This document shows, piece after piece, positions 20,277-30,770 of a stretch of DNA of 64,000 bases; the stretch's first letter is position 1, and the number at the start of each line of letters is the position of its first letter. Source of the stretch: Mytilus edulis. Taxonomy: Eukaryota; Mollusca; Bivalvia; Mytilida; Mytilidae. The notes below the pieces were generated by a model. It worked only from the letters and a program-made list of their open reading frames with translations, was not told the DNA's origin and ran no database searches. Location of the stretch: the NCBI RefSeq assembly GCF_963676685.1, contig NC_092348.1:12250867-12314866 (forward strand), given 5' to 3'. The translations under genes and the position numbers were made by a program.

Positions 20277-21662
20277 ATGTCTATAACTTATATTTGTCAG
20301 CATTTTGATATATTAACCATGAGCTGGTGTGACTTACCAGAGTTTGACGGTACTGAACTTTTTGAAGGTTTCTGGATGAAATTTTTTATCTTTGCTGAAC
20401 GTTTTAATTGGTCATCTAGTGATATGGCTTTTTATTTGGTTACTTCACTGAGAGGTAAAGCTTTAGAATATGTGTCGTATTTACCACACAGAGATCTTTA
20501 TAATGTATCTGTTTTGTATTCTGCATTGAAAAGTCGATTTGGTGATATTGAGACTTCTCAGATTTGTAGAATGAAATTGAGAAATATAACTATGTTTACA
20601 AGTGAAAGCGTTCAAGAGTACGTATGTAGAACTGAGATAAATGTTCGGAAATCGTTCCCTGGTGTGAACGAAGATTTATTAGTGAAGCTGATTACTGAGT
20701 ATGCTATATATGGATATCCTGATGGTAACATTGGATATAGAGTTCTGACTAAAGAACCGTCAACAGTTAGTGAACTTATAAAAGAAATATTGTGGCAGGA
20801 ACATTGTAGACAATCTTTAAAGTCCGTAGAAAAATCGCGTTGCACTGAAGACAGTAACTTTGAGAAACATTTTGAAATAGGCAATAAGCGTAATATGAAT
20901 TTCACAGAGCATGATATTCGGAGGAATAAAGTTTCTGAAAATACTGCCGTTAATATGCAAAACGACATTAGTTTATATAATAGTAAGCAGAAATTGGGAA
21001 AAGAGAATTATACTGTTGGTAAATTAAATGTACGTAATAATTTCGTTTATCCAAGTGAACAGTCTGTTTACTACATCGCTGAGTCATATGAATTGAAACA
21101 TGAGGAATTTTGTGACGTTATTGAGGCAACTGAATTTGAAGTTGCGAACGTTTTGGACGAAGAGATAGCTATCTTTGAACTTCCGCGCGTTGAAAAGCAG
21201 ACAGTGGTTACTGGTGGAACAGAGATTGTTATCGTTAGAAAGGTTGAATTAAAATATGAGATTGTTGAGGCAACTGAGGTTGCAGTTGCAAAAGTTTCTA
21301 AGATAATGACAACTAACTTTGGAAGTCCAAACGTTGAACATCAGACGATACCCTCTGGGGAGGTAGAGGTAGTTAGCGTCCTAAAATGGACACCCATTGA
21401 GCAAAGTGACGTACAATTTGATATTTCTAAAAATGATCATAAAAAAAATTATGAAAAACCTAGAGTTTCAACATATACTGGATTATCGAGACCAGTATAC
21501 GGAAAGGACTTCACATATAAAGAACTTGTACGTGGTAATGGGTTCACCCAATTTAGAGATACTAACATGTATGAAAACAGTTATACACGTGATGTTTGCT
21601 CCTGTGGATTGTCAATGTTACCTGAGATGAACTGGAAAACACGAAAACGCAATTTATCTTGA
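20277..21662 (+). CDS. Gag-like protein of the LTR element, 461 aa
   Basis: ATG start at 20277; a second in-frame Met (MSWCDLPEFDG) ~14 codons on may be the true start, since the gag homology begins there. Residues ~20-185 match the retrotransposon gag/capsid pattern: FDGTELFEGFWMKF, then A.YLVTSLRGKALEYV, then LYSALKSRFGD, then a helical end (LIKEILWQEHC). The rest (~190-461) is unlike known gag: repeated acidic blocks (IEATEFEVANV; VEATEVAVAKV) and no CCHC zinc knuckle; a CSCG near the C-terminus is not one. The frame is fully open and ends 38 bp before the 3' LTR. By family knowledge it forms the particle shell; in a pol-less element it could let RNA be packaged with a partner's enzymes. 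Confidence 0.8.
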   Translation: MSITYICQHFDILTMSWCDLPEFDGTELFEGFWMKFFIFAERFNWSSSDMAFYLVTSLRGKALEYVSYLPHRDLYNVSVLYSALKSRFGDIETSQICRMKLRNITMFTSESVQEYVCRTEINVRKSFPGVNEDLLVKLITEYAIYGYPDGNIGYRVLTKEPSTVSELIKEILWQEHCRQSLKSVEKSRCTEDSNFEKHFEIGNKRNMNFTEHDIRRNKVSENTAVNMQNDISLYNSKQKLGKENYTVGKLNVRNNFVYPSEQSVYYIAESYELKHEEFCDVIEATEFEVANVLDEEIAIFELPRVEKQTVVTGGTEIVIVRKVELKYEIVEATEVAVAKVSKIMTTNFGSPNVEHQTIPSGEVEVVSVLKWTPIEQSDVQFDISKNDHKKNYEKPRVSTYTGLSRPVYGKDFTYKELVRGNGFTQFRDTNMYENSYTRDVCSCGLSMLPEMNWKTRKRNLS

Positions 21663-21699
21663 TTATCTTTTATTTCGAGGATGAAATATTTTTGAGTAG

Positions 21700-21973
21700 T
21701 GTTGTGAATGTGACTTTGTCTTCATGTCCGTAATGTCGCAACACACTGTTAACGTTGTTTCCCGTATTTTTGACGTTGTGTGATAGTGACGTGAGAGAGA
21801 GATGTGTTGCCGGATGGACAAGATGGCTGAATGTTTGTACTGTCGGAGTGTATTTTGTATTTTATGTAACGTCTGTATATACACATAGTGTGAATAAATC
21901 GTGACTGCTATTTTCTACAAAGATGGTGTTAAGTTATAAATTTATGAACGCTCGGAATTCTACGTTTACAACA
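21700..21973 (+). repeat. 3' LTR
   Basis: Same length as the 5' LTR with two substitutions, both near the 3' end (AAGTTATAAA versus AAGTTTTAAA; CTCGGAATT versus CTCGAAATT). Followed by ACCCC. Confidence 0.93.
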
Positions 21974-21978
21974 ACCCC

Positions 21979-22090
21979 TATAGTCTGTTTCTCACAAAAG
22001 AAAATGTTATAGGTCACCATACTGCCTTCAACAATGAAAAAAGCCCCTACATCCTATCAACTATCAAAGGCCCTGGAATGACAAGGTAAA
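21979..22090. repeat. R1-type repeat fragment inserted beside the duplicated exon
   Basis: Contains 'TATAGGTCACCATACTGCCTTCAACAATGA' split pieces and 'AAAGGCCCTGGAATGACAAG', shared with 22745-22905 and 38580-38905. Confidence 0.6.
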
Positions 22091-22275
22091 ACAGAAGATG
22101 AAGCATCATTTGTTAACGGGAAAGGGGTACACTCTGTAAATGTGCAGGCTGTTTGTGATGCCAGAGGTAAATCATTTCTCATCTAATATGACATTGACCG
22201 TCGTAAACTAATAAACTGGTATCAACTTTTCAGTATGACTGGGACCCCTATAGTCTGTTTCTCACAAAAGAAAAT
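22091..22275 (+). pseudogene. Duplicated transposase exon-2 end and downstream intron
   Basis: 22091-22166 repeats the end of transposase exon 2 (EDEASFV..DARG, with donor GT at 22167) but includes the 39 bases missing upstream. 22167-22275 repeats intron sequence 19520-19601 joined to 21974-22010, i.e. the pre-LTR-insertion site. The duplication therefore predates or is independent of the LTR insertion. It has no upstream acceptor or first-Asp region of its own. Confidence 0.8.
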
Positions 22276-22744
22276 ATTACTTTCACTTTCACTTTCACTC
22301 AGTTCATCTAGGACATGGTTAGGATTTTATATGGTTTACCTACTAAAGATAACTTAAAATATTGGTAAGTCAAATATTAAAAGGAGATATTAGTCATTTT
22401 TCATGAGAAAAAAAATCTGTTCAGGGGCCAGCAATTTCCAAAAGGGGGTTCCCAACATAAGATAAACCTGAATGGGGAGCTCTAACCATATGTCCCCATG
22501 CTGATAATCTTAAAAAGGGAGGTTTCCCTACCCTGTATCCACCACTGCTGTTTCAGATACATGTCTTAAATTCCCCCTTTCAATCCAAAAGAAAGAAGTA
22601 TTAACCTAGGGTACCCTAGCTACTGTACAATTTATAATTTGATGTTGCTCTGATGTGGATCAACACATTTATGCATTATGCAACATGCATAACAAATTTT
22701 GATATCATTTTTCCTAGTTTGAAACAATATAGTTGAGTCATAAT

Positions 22745-22905
22745 TTGTGAGTCTATACATATAAAAAAGAATGAGACAATTCTCCACAAGAGACTAAATG
22801 ACACAGAAATTAACAATTATAGGTCAACATACTGCCTTCAACAATGAACAAAGACCCTACAGCCTATCAACTATAAAAGGCCCTGGAATGACAAGGTAAA
22901 ACAAT
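22745..22905 (-). repeat. Dispersed repeat R1 fragment
   Basis: Shares 'AATGAGACAA.TCTCCAC', 'CTGCCTTCAACAATGAACAA' and 'CCCTGGAATGACAAGGTAAA' blocks with the other R1 copies. Lies in a transposase intron. Confidence 0.65.
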
Positions 22906-24995
22906 TAAAACTAGAAAACTAATGGCCTAATTTATGCATTGTGCAATAAATCTGTTTATGCTACTAAAACATTTCCTTCTTCTAAAGATTATATATAATC
23001 TTTTATATTTTGCAGGTAAATTCAAAAACATAAATGCAAACTGGCCAGGTAGCAGTCATGATTCCCACATATTCAGGACTTCACGGGTATGGGTTTTATT
23101 GCAATGTTCATGATATTTGTCATCTTTTATTAGTCATATTCCCTTTCAAGCACTCAAATCAATAACTCTATATATATATAAAGAAGCAATAAATTACTTT
23201 TAAGGGCTGGCTATGTTTAAAAATATTGATGTACAAAAACTGAAAAAGGAATATTGAAAAGTAGCCTTGCTCAATATAGTTTTAGGTTTTCTAGTGTAAC
23301 TCCTCTGTAAAGCTGATTATATCAATTTCATTATATAAATGGTAGTTTTAACAAAATATTTGTTGTAAAAAGAAATAGAAACCTTTATTTATAGGTGTGT
23401 ACCTACATGGAAGAAAATGTTGGATGGGCAAATGGTGTGTTGCTTGGGGATAGTGGTTATCCATGTCGACCATTTGTGATGACCCCATACCAGAATCCTG
23501 TACAAGATCATCAAAAAAAGCACAACAAATGCCACTGTTCAACCAGAAATATGATAGAGAGAACATTTGGGAGGCTGAAGAGACGGTTCCATATATTACA
23601 CTCAGAGGTAAAGTATAATAGAATATTTTTTTATATAATTATCAGTGATTAAAAAAATCTTTTAAGGGGGTGAGGCTAATGGGATATATTTGGGACAATT
23701 AATGTTGGTGTATTCAGTAAAAGCAAGCTATTTTTTTTAATGTGACTAATTTGCTCATTGTTGAAAGCCGAATGGTGACTTATAGTTGTTAATTTCTGTG
23801 TCATTTTGGTCTCTTGTGGAGAGTTGTCTCATTGGCAATCATACCACATCTTCTTTTTTATATTTGCATTCATATGTTTTACTAAAATGTTCAATACCCC
23901 AAAAGAAAGGTACACAGGGTCTGTTTTGTGGTGTTTTGGTCCAAACTGTTTATGACTAAGGGGCCAAATAGAGGCCGAAACAAGCATTTTTTTTTAGTTT
24001 TCCAGACAATTTTTTTTTAGTTTTCCAGACAATTACTTTTTTATTATTGTATGGTTCTCTCTGAAATTGTACCACAAGGTTCGATATTACAAACGACAGT
24101 TTGATTAAAGGAGAAAAAATGTATTTAGTATACAATTGGAAAACTAAATAATCCAGCAATTGATGTATAAAAACTTACCACAATCATAAAGATGAATGGT
24201 AAGTTCTACTAACAAACCACTTGGACAATATAAATTTGAAACAATTAACTAATATAAAAAAGTACAACATCTTTCGAAAAGCTTACCAAAATATGATGGT
24301 AAACCACTATAGAGACATTTTATGTAGTGTTATTTATAGCTTACTTTAGGCTCCAATGTTGAATATCATACTGTAAACTTTTATATTTCATTACTTTAAC
24401 AACAGAAAATGGTCTTATTGCCACTCATACCTGTGATCTCAAAGCTTTCTATTTTTATACATTGTTTAAACATACTACATACATGCAATGCCAACTTTTG
24501 AAATATTATAAAATATTACTTTAACAAAATGCTGATAAGAAGACAATTATTAAGTGTAACAAATTAAGTTATGATTGGTTTTTTTTTTTATATTTCAGAT
24601 AAGAATGAAACCGGGCAAAGGCATGCAAAATAATAATTGCTTGTGCTATACTTCACAACATATGCATTTTTTGAATGAACCAGACATTCAAGATGATGGA
24701 GTAATTGTAGGCAATGATGGTGATCTTGGGGAACATTTCAATGGTCATCAAGATGGAAGAGCTGTAAGGGATCATATTTCCACAACATTTTTTAATCATT
24801 GAAAATCAAAAAAAAATCATGACAACCTCTTCTAATACTTGTTATCAATAACAATGGAATAAGAGAACAAGAATCATCAACACAGATAAATAAATAAATA
24901 AAAATTAATTTTGACTAAGCTTCTGTATTTAGAAGAGCATCTAAAATCATGTTTTCACTGTCAATAGTTTTCTTCTAGATCATCACGTTGGAAAA

Positions 24996-27900
24996 TTACA
25001 TTTGTCTTTGGAAAAGTTCCATCTGCATTTCATTTCTTTTCAGGTCACTTTCTAAATCAAGACACTGTAGCTCATACACATCATCTGCAGACCTCTTTGC
25101 TTTCTTCTTCTGCATACTTTCACTGAAATATAGCAATTTTACTATTTGGTATTTTTATTTTAAAATCTAACTTAATATTTAGTAGATGTGTTAATGTTAT
25201 ATCATTGCTAATGAGACAATTGCATGTATTCCAAGAGCCAAAATGACACAGATTTTATAATAATAATATCACTATTCCCACCCTTTAACAATGAGGAAAC
25301 CCAATACTGTTTAGCTCTTATAAAATAACTGACATGACAAGACATATGTGGAACAATTAAAAAAAATGAATAATAACACATAGGCTAAAAAAAAATTAAA
25401 CAGACAGCAACCCAAGTCATATACTGTTTTACAGTCTCCTTAAGGTAGCACAATACAAAGATTTTTTTACTTCCAATCACTAACCTTTGAAATGCTGTAA
25501 CTTTCTTATGAATGCATAGAAAATAATAAAAGAGGTATATATAGATAGATAAAAGATTAATCTTTTAAATGAATGCAATATTTTTATTATGCAATCATTA
25601 TGTAATCAATTATTATGTAATTAGTGGCAAAATCTGGGTAAGTTCACTTGAATGAATTTAGCTCTATCATCTCTTTAACTATACAGAAAATTTTAACGAA
25701 ATTTTAATCAACACATCATGGGCTTCGAAAGGGTGTCTCAGATTGTCTCTATGGTATTCCATTCTCTCATAAATCTCTAATTAGTGTAAACATCCTAACC
25801 ACATAAAAGAAGATAATGTTTAATTAGGTGTAAAATTTGTTCTATATATTCTATCTGAAATCTGAGACACCCTTTTGTAGATAATGGCCATAGGAACAAC
25901 ATATAATAAAATCAACCCTCTAGGGATACCTATGCAGAAGCTAATTCCATTTGAAAGTGGAAATTTGGTGAAAAATATTTTAGACACAGTTAACATTATA
26001 ATTGGTTACATAATTGTTGCATAATACTAACATTGCATTAATTAGAAAGAGTAATCTGTTAGCTATCTAAAACTACCACTTTTATAAATTTTCAAGCATT
26101 ATTAAGAAAGTTACAGCATTCTAAAACTTGGGAGTTGGAGTTATACAATCTTTGTATTGTGCTACCTTAATTGGGACAGGGACTAACAAAATCTGAAAAT
26201 AGTAAATGTGCTTGTGAGAACTCAATTGTTCCATTCTTATCATGGTCACTCAGTGGCGGACCCAGAACTTCATAGGGGGGGGGGATAACGTTTGGCCTAA
26301 GGGGTATCCAATCCAGTCATGCTTCAGTGATTCCATACAAAATAATTTATCTTAAGGATCTACTTAGGTGATGTTAGGTAAAAATTAAGAAATTAAGAAA
26401 TTAAAATTGATACTATAAGCTGGTAGAGCATCAATTAAAGATAAAGATAAGCTAAAACTATTTATAGGTCATGGACCTCCTTTTCAAGATAATTGAGATT
26501 TAAAATATGGCGGGAAAAGGCTGACTCAGACTTTTTCCTTATATTTGCATTGGTATTATATGGGTCTCAAAACAAAGAAAGAAAATCAAGAATCTTCTAA
26601 AAGTTTGGTAAATGACCTTTCATGAGCTATTAAGTATTATATAAAAAAATAAATGGATGTTATGGGGCAAAATATTTTACATTGTATTGTATGGAAAAAC
26701 ACCAAGGAGTCTGAACATTTGACACAAATTCCAAACCCTCACCTAAGTACATCCTTAAAACTAACTTGGAATCTGTAGGAAAAAGTTATTCTCATCAGAC
26801 TCGTTAAACAACTTATGTAAATACATCATAGACAGTGCTGTATTTTAACATATGAAACACATACCTGGGTTTTGGTGGTTGCGGAGTGCAAGTCTGTTTT
26901 TGTGCAGGTACAGGTACAGGTACAGGAAGGCTTGCATGAACAGTAGCACTAGAAAGTGCTAACTCCTCATTTCTCTGGTCAACCTGCTCCAATCTCCTTA
27001 TCCAGATACTCTCCACAAAAGATGGTAAATCTACAAGTTGACAATTGTTTTACATAAAGATTTTGCTGAATTCATTGTAAACTATCATATGTGTTTAGTA
27101 TGTATCTAGTAAGTTAATTCATAGTTGCATTTTAATGTGCTGTTTGTAATACACAGAGGTATATATAGATGGATCCCTGTATGGAGCCTTATGTTTGGTT
27201 CATTCAAATACTATTTACATGCCCATTTCTAACACTTCCTTCACAAAGCCAATTTTTTTTAAATTCTGAATAGACCCCTTAAAAAATACTATTGTACAAG
27301 ATTCAAAATAAATGGACAAACAAATAAATTGAACAACATAGATTGGGGAAGGGTATTGTAAACATGAATTGCTGAATATATAAGTTATGATTTTATCAAT
27401 AAGAGTGACAAATAGAACAATAATTATAAATATATGAAAATCAGATGGATTAACTTGAAACATACTGTTACATAAAAGTAAAATAATATAGAAGATTTAT
27501 TTTTATTAAGATTTTTTTACACAACATAATGTATTATTGTCAACTTATTTCTATCAAAATGTATGCTTTATCATTGCAACTTTATATAAAATGCAGAATA
27601 AAAAATTACTAAACCATTCATGTACTTATCTAAGTAATAAATACCATCAACAGTCTGGCATGTTGGAAACCCATTCAGAGCTGGTACACGTGAGATTGGT
27701 ACAGCTGTAAACATTTGGTCAGATGTTATCTGTCTGAAATGTAAAAATGCTTGTTTTATTTAAAGAACTGAATTGATAGTTTATACTCTTCATAATAGAA
27801 GCAATTATACAATTATTACAATTGTTTCTTTCTTCCCAAATTTTCATATCAATATGTAAAACATTTATTTAACAGTACAGTTTACAAATCTGGAATACTT

Positions 27901-29057
27901 GTAAAATAACATAGTGACTGAAATATATGTATAAATTATGTAATTTATATACACACCTTGTGAGTGTCTGCTGTTACAGGTGTCTTCGTGAGAAATCCCT
28001 GCAAAATAAAATCATAACTTTTAAGATGATAAGGCACAAAGAAAGATAACTCAATTATGTTTTTATACTGCATGCTAATTTGAAAAGGACTATAGATATG
28101 TCACAATATACGTGGAAAATTAATCATTGCAAGTGCCTTGAAGATTGTATTAACAATTTAATATTAATTCTATAATTATTTTATCTGGAAGTAAATTAAT
28201 TTTGTATGGAATTTTTACCACACTTTGTATATTTTTTTTCTATAGGGCAAATGTTGACATTAGGGGCATTGCAAAATTGACCGCCATAATAAAGCCATGG
28301 TTAGCAAACTTCAACATTTAGTAAATACCATCTTATCCATCTTTTACCACAATTTGATTTGTAGATGGTGGTTCTTTCAACAATATCACATAAAGGAATT
28401 ATATATATAAAAAGTAACATGAATGTCATACTAAGTAATCGCAAAACACATGAATCTATTTTTAGAACATTGGCGACGTCTGCAGGGAATTTCTTTAAAA
28501 GGGATATCATTTTGTCATAGCAGACGACTACTTTGGTTTTGGGGTTTTCTTTGTAACTTTAATAAAGAAAATAATAAAAACAGACAAATGTAGGCGAAAC
28601 AAAGGAATGAAAATTCCGTAATATTACTATTTCTCAAATACCAACCTACGGAGGTCTCCATACCACCGTCTATTTCCTTGAAGGAGGATGTATCTTTCAT
28701 GGCATTGATGATGTTTTCCTCTGCAATACTTATGGGTTTTGGTGCTGGTCCTCCCCCTGTTTTATTTCTCTCCTTTCTCTCGTATGTAAACTTTTCCTTG
28801 GCATCTCGGGTTAGATTCCTGAATTTGGTTTTAACAGTTGAGAGCTTCCTGTAACTAACCCCCAGAGCATTCACCTCGTCTGTTATCTTGACCCACATCT
28901 TGTTTTTTGCATCTGCAGTAATGTTAGGGCCAAACTTTCCTCTCAATAACCGTAGCTCCTCCATCACTCTTCTACTGATCAAATTTACTTCCATACTTGT
29001 GAAGTTAGTCCCTCTAATTCTTGGTAGTTTCTTGTTGGGGGTTTGTTGTTCAGCCAT
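24996..29057 (-). CDS. Harbinger Myb/SANT-like DNA-binding protein, 275 aa, five exons
   Basis: Exons (minus strand): 29057-28650, 27998-27957, 27729-27645, 27030-26865, 25122-24996. All junctions follow GT-AG and the sum, 828 bases, is exactly 276 codons without internal stops. Residues ~10-100 form a Myb/SANT-like trihelix domain (FTSMEVNLISRRVMEE; KNKMWVKITDEVNALG; RKLSTVKTKFRNL), followed by a basic stretch (KEKFTYERKERNKTG). The middle is Pro-rich with a short VPVPVPVPA repeat encoded by CAGGTA units. The C-terminus is a charged coiled-coil-like helix (KKKAKRSADDVYELQC; LESDLKRNEMQMELF). Such proteins accompany Harbinger transposases, bind subterminal DNA and help bring the transposase into the nucleus. 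The gene appears intact, in contrast to its partner. Confidence 0.88.
25205..25420 (-). repeat. Diverged R1 repeat
   Basis: Weak but ordered matches: 'AATGAGACAATTGCATG', 'CCAAAATGACACAG', 'TTTAACAATGAGGAAAC', 'ATGACAAGACA'. Confidence 0.4.
25440..26170. mobile_element. TTAA-bounded TIR MITE, 731 bp
   Basis: Ends TTAAGGTAGCACAATACAAA (25440) and its complement ending TTAA at 26170. Inverted similarity continues inward ('TGCTGTAACTTTCTTA' and its complement) and again inside ('GGGTGTCTCAGATTGT' near 25732 with 'CTGAGACACCCTTTTG' near 25862), giving a fold-back structure. No coding capacity. It sits in the intron between exons 4 and 5 of the Myb-like gene. Confidence 0.8.
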
Positions 29058-29132
29058 TGTTAAACAGGAAGTGGAGGAATTTTGGGGAACTATGGGAAAA
29101 TGTTTAATTAATCAGTTGTTCAATTTTTTAAC

Positions 29133-29274
29133 AAGCTGTTAGTTAACGCAGTCGTTAAATATTTTTGAACAACATAATTTAACACAGAAATTAACTAACA
29201 ACAAAGTTAAAATTTAACGAGTTGTTAGGCTTAACTAGTCGTTAGCTTAACGACACTTTTGAACAACTGGGCCC
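29133..29274. repeat. Harbinger right TIR and subterminal CGTTAA cluster
   Basis: Complement of the left end: '..GAACAACTGGGCCC' at the terminus, preceded by repeated TTAACGA/TCGTTA motifs. The Myb-like gene's start codon lies only 75 bp inside this cluster, so its promoter must overlap the transposon end. Confidence 0.75.
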
Positions 29275-30579
29275 TCATCAAAGATTTGAAGATTTATTTT
29301 ATGAATTACCAGTTATAAGATAGGGTAAATGTTTGAAGAAATTTGTCTATTCAGGTTTTGAACATCGGTATACTAATGTTGCCTTTGTTGTTCAGTTTAC
29401 TCATAATTGATTATTTATTGTAGATATACAGCAAAATTGTTGAAGGTCGATCAACAGACAACGTGCAAGTCAGTTTTTACTCGAGGCACTTTTGAAAATA
29501 TTAAAGTTCAGTGGAGGATATTGTTTAACGTTTTGTATTTATCTCGGTTCAATTTTTTTCACCAGGTTCTTTGAATACTACGTGTTTGTATTCTCAATTT
29601 TTGAGCAGGTCTTTTAACGCAGGGCATTCTATTTAAACACATTAATGGAGTAATATTTTTTAAATTTGACAACAATTTGAGTTTTCATATTTTCAGAGTT
29701 TTAATTAAGACTAACTTTGAAAGTTTTACCGAGATTAAATCCATATTTGCCAAGAAAAGCGTCTCCCATAACAACTTTGATTTTTAAGAAGATTTTTAAG
29801 TTTATGGATTTTGATGACACTTTGGATAAATAAAGGCAACAGTAGTATACCGCTATGTTTGTAGATAAAACTTTCTTTTTTTTTGGGGGGGGGGGGAGGG
29901 GGGGCTTTTATGATGAGTACAAAACTTATCATCATAATAATATATAAAAAAGAGCCTGATAATAACATTAATTTTATTGAGGACACATTTTTCTAGTATC
30001 AACATTAATTATAAAATATTAGTCCCCTTGTACTGTTTGAGTGATATTGTAAAGAAACATGTCATTACCACATCACAAGCCTATCTGGACATTACCACAT
30101 CACAAGCCTATTCTGGACATTTGAAGGTCTCTACTATGTATTGATTACCTAAACTACACAACAATCCAGTAAATAATTAACCTTTGTAATGAATTATATG
30201 AAAATAGTGAAATTAACCTAATTTGTAGTGTAAAAATATCTTTGAATGTATTAGATATATTACGTGCTTTTAATTGTCCTTTTAAATTTGTTGACATTTT
30301 TAAAACTTATGTAAAAGCCTTCTTCTCTACCGATATGCTAGATATACTTACTGGAGGTGTGATGAGATGATTGAAGCTGTTAATTTTCTCTTTGATAATA
30401 TCTATGTACGTTTCGGCAACAACATTTATCGACATATTATCATATTCATATGGGCACTTATTGCGCCCCTTTAATAGCAGAATTTGTTGTGTGCTGTTAT
30501 GAATCAATACTGCCAAAATTTACCAAAAGGAACTGTCTTTAAAAAAAATTAAATGCAGATGCTTATAGTTTTCTTTTTC
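29275..30579. other. Intergenic, no gene seen
   Basis: Contains a long G-run (GGGGGGGGGGGG-A-GGGGGGGG area, 29884-29906) and a short direct repeat ('CATTACCACATCACAAGCCT' at about 30062 and 30091). No gene recognised. Confidence 0.45.
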
Positions 30580-30770
30580 TACATTTAGATATTTCAGATA
30601 TCAGGGGAAACGCCACACTAAAAGTTACGACAAAAGGGACGATTTTTCGCTTTCTTTTGTTAATTTTACACTTTTTGGATGTTGATGTTTCTTTGGCATC
30701 CTCTACGGTGTTTATATTTTACAACTCGTTCTCTATGTCAATGTATGTTGTGACGTGTAAGATTATAATG
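30580..30770 (+). pseudogene. Decayed RT fragment related to the PLE
   Basis: Translation across frames gives a diverged version of the RT thumb region seen intact at 54757-55188: 'FLHLDISDIRG', a '..DDFxF'-equivalent, 'FLDVDV' and a '..YGVYI'-like 'STVFIFY'. Matches are ordered but interrupted by shifts, so this is an old copy, perhaps of a sister family. Confidence 0.45.

Larger units (their letters stand above)
19602..21973 (+). mobile_element. Non-autonomous LTR retrotransposon (gag only), 2.37 kb
   Basis: Two 274-bp LTRs (19602-19875 and 21700-21973), both TG...CA, differ at only two positions and have no indels. A TSD of ACCCC flanks the element. The sequence after the 5' LTR (TTGGTGGCAGCGAAC) is in the place of a primer binding site. 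The interior encodes one gag-like protein and no protease, RT, RNase H or integrase. It lies in the intron after exon 2 of the Harbinger transposase, same strand. It needs pol functions from another element. LTR identity (272/274) indicates recent insertion. Confidence 0.93.
18821..24802 (+). pseudogene. HARBI1-like PIF/Harbinger DDE transposase, damaged
   Basis: Exons by GT-AG rule and phase: ~18821-19081, 19298-19519, 23016-23086, 23395-23607, 24599-24802; from 18883 on all joins are in frame. The catalytic triad is visible: D in GAIDGTHV (exon 2), D in LLGDSGYP and E in [13 protein letters not shown] (exon 4). Damage: (1) the frame from the ATG at 18821 (MAAFMQVPVLPRRKER) is shifted by one near 18875; (2) exon 2 lacks the 39 bases encoding the conserved strand ([13 protein letters not shown]) that follows D1, and these survive only in a duplicated fragment at 22091-22166; (3) exon 5 has a +1/-1 pair replacing ~20 residues of a conserved helix. 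Family length is ~350 aa. It cuts and joins transposon ends in the nucleus; this copy is probably inactive. Confidence 0.85.
18639..29274. mobile_element. PIF/Harbinger DNA transposon, 10.6 kb
   Basis: The terminal inverted repeats are GGGCCCAGTTGTTCAAA at 18639 and the complement ending at 29274. Subterminal regions on both sides are rich in the motif CGTTAA (18660-18780; 29133-29260). Inside are the two genes typical of autonomous Harbinger elements: a DDE transposase on plus (18821-24802) and a Myb/SANT-like protein on minus (24996-29057), convergent with 193 bp between stops. Flanking triplets are TCT and TCA, so the expected 3-bp target duplication is imperfect. It has been invaded by an LTR element (19602-21973), a TTAA MITE (25440-26170) and R1 repeats. 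Confidence 0.9.

Noticed and set aside
29884-29906. Long G-run as a G-quadruplex regulatory element
   Set aside because: A homopolymer of this kind is common and no gene or promoter is nearby to support a role.
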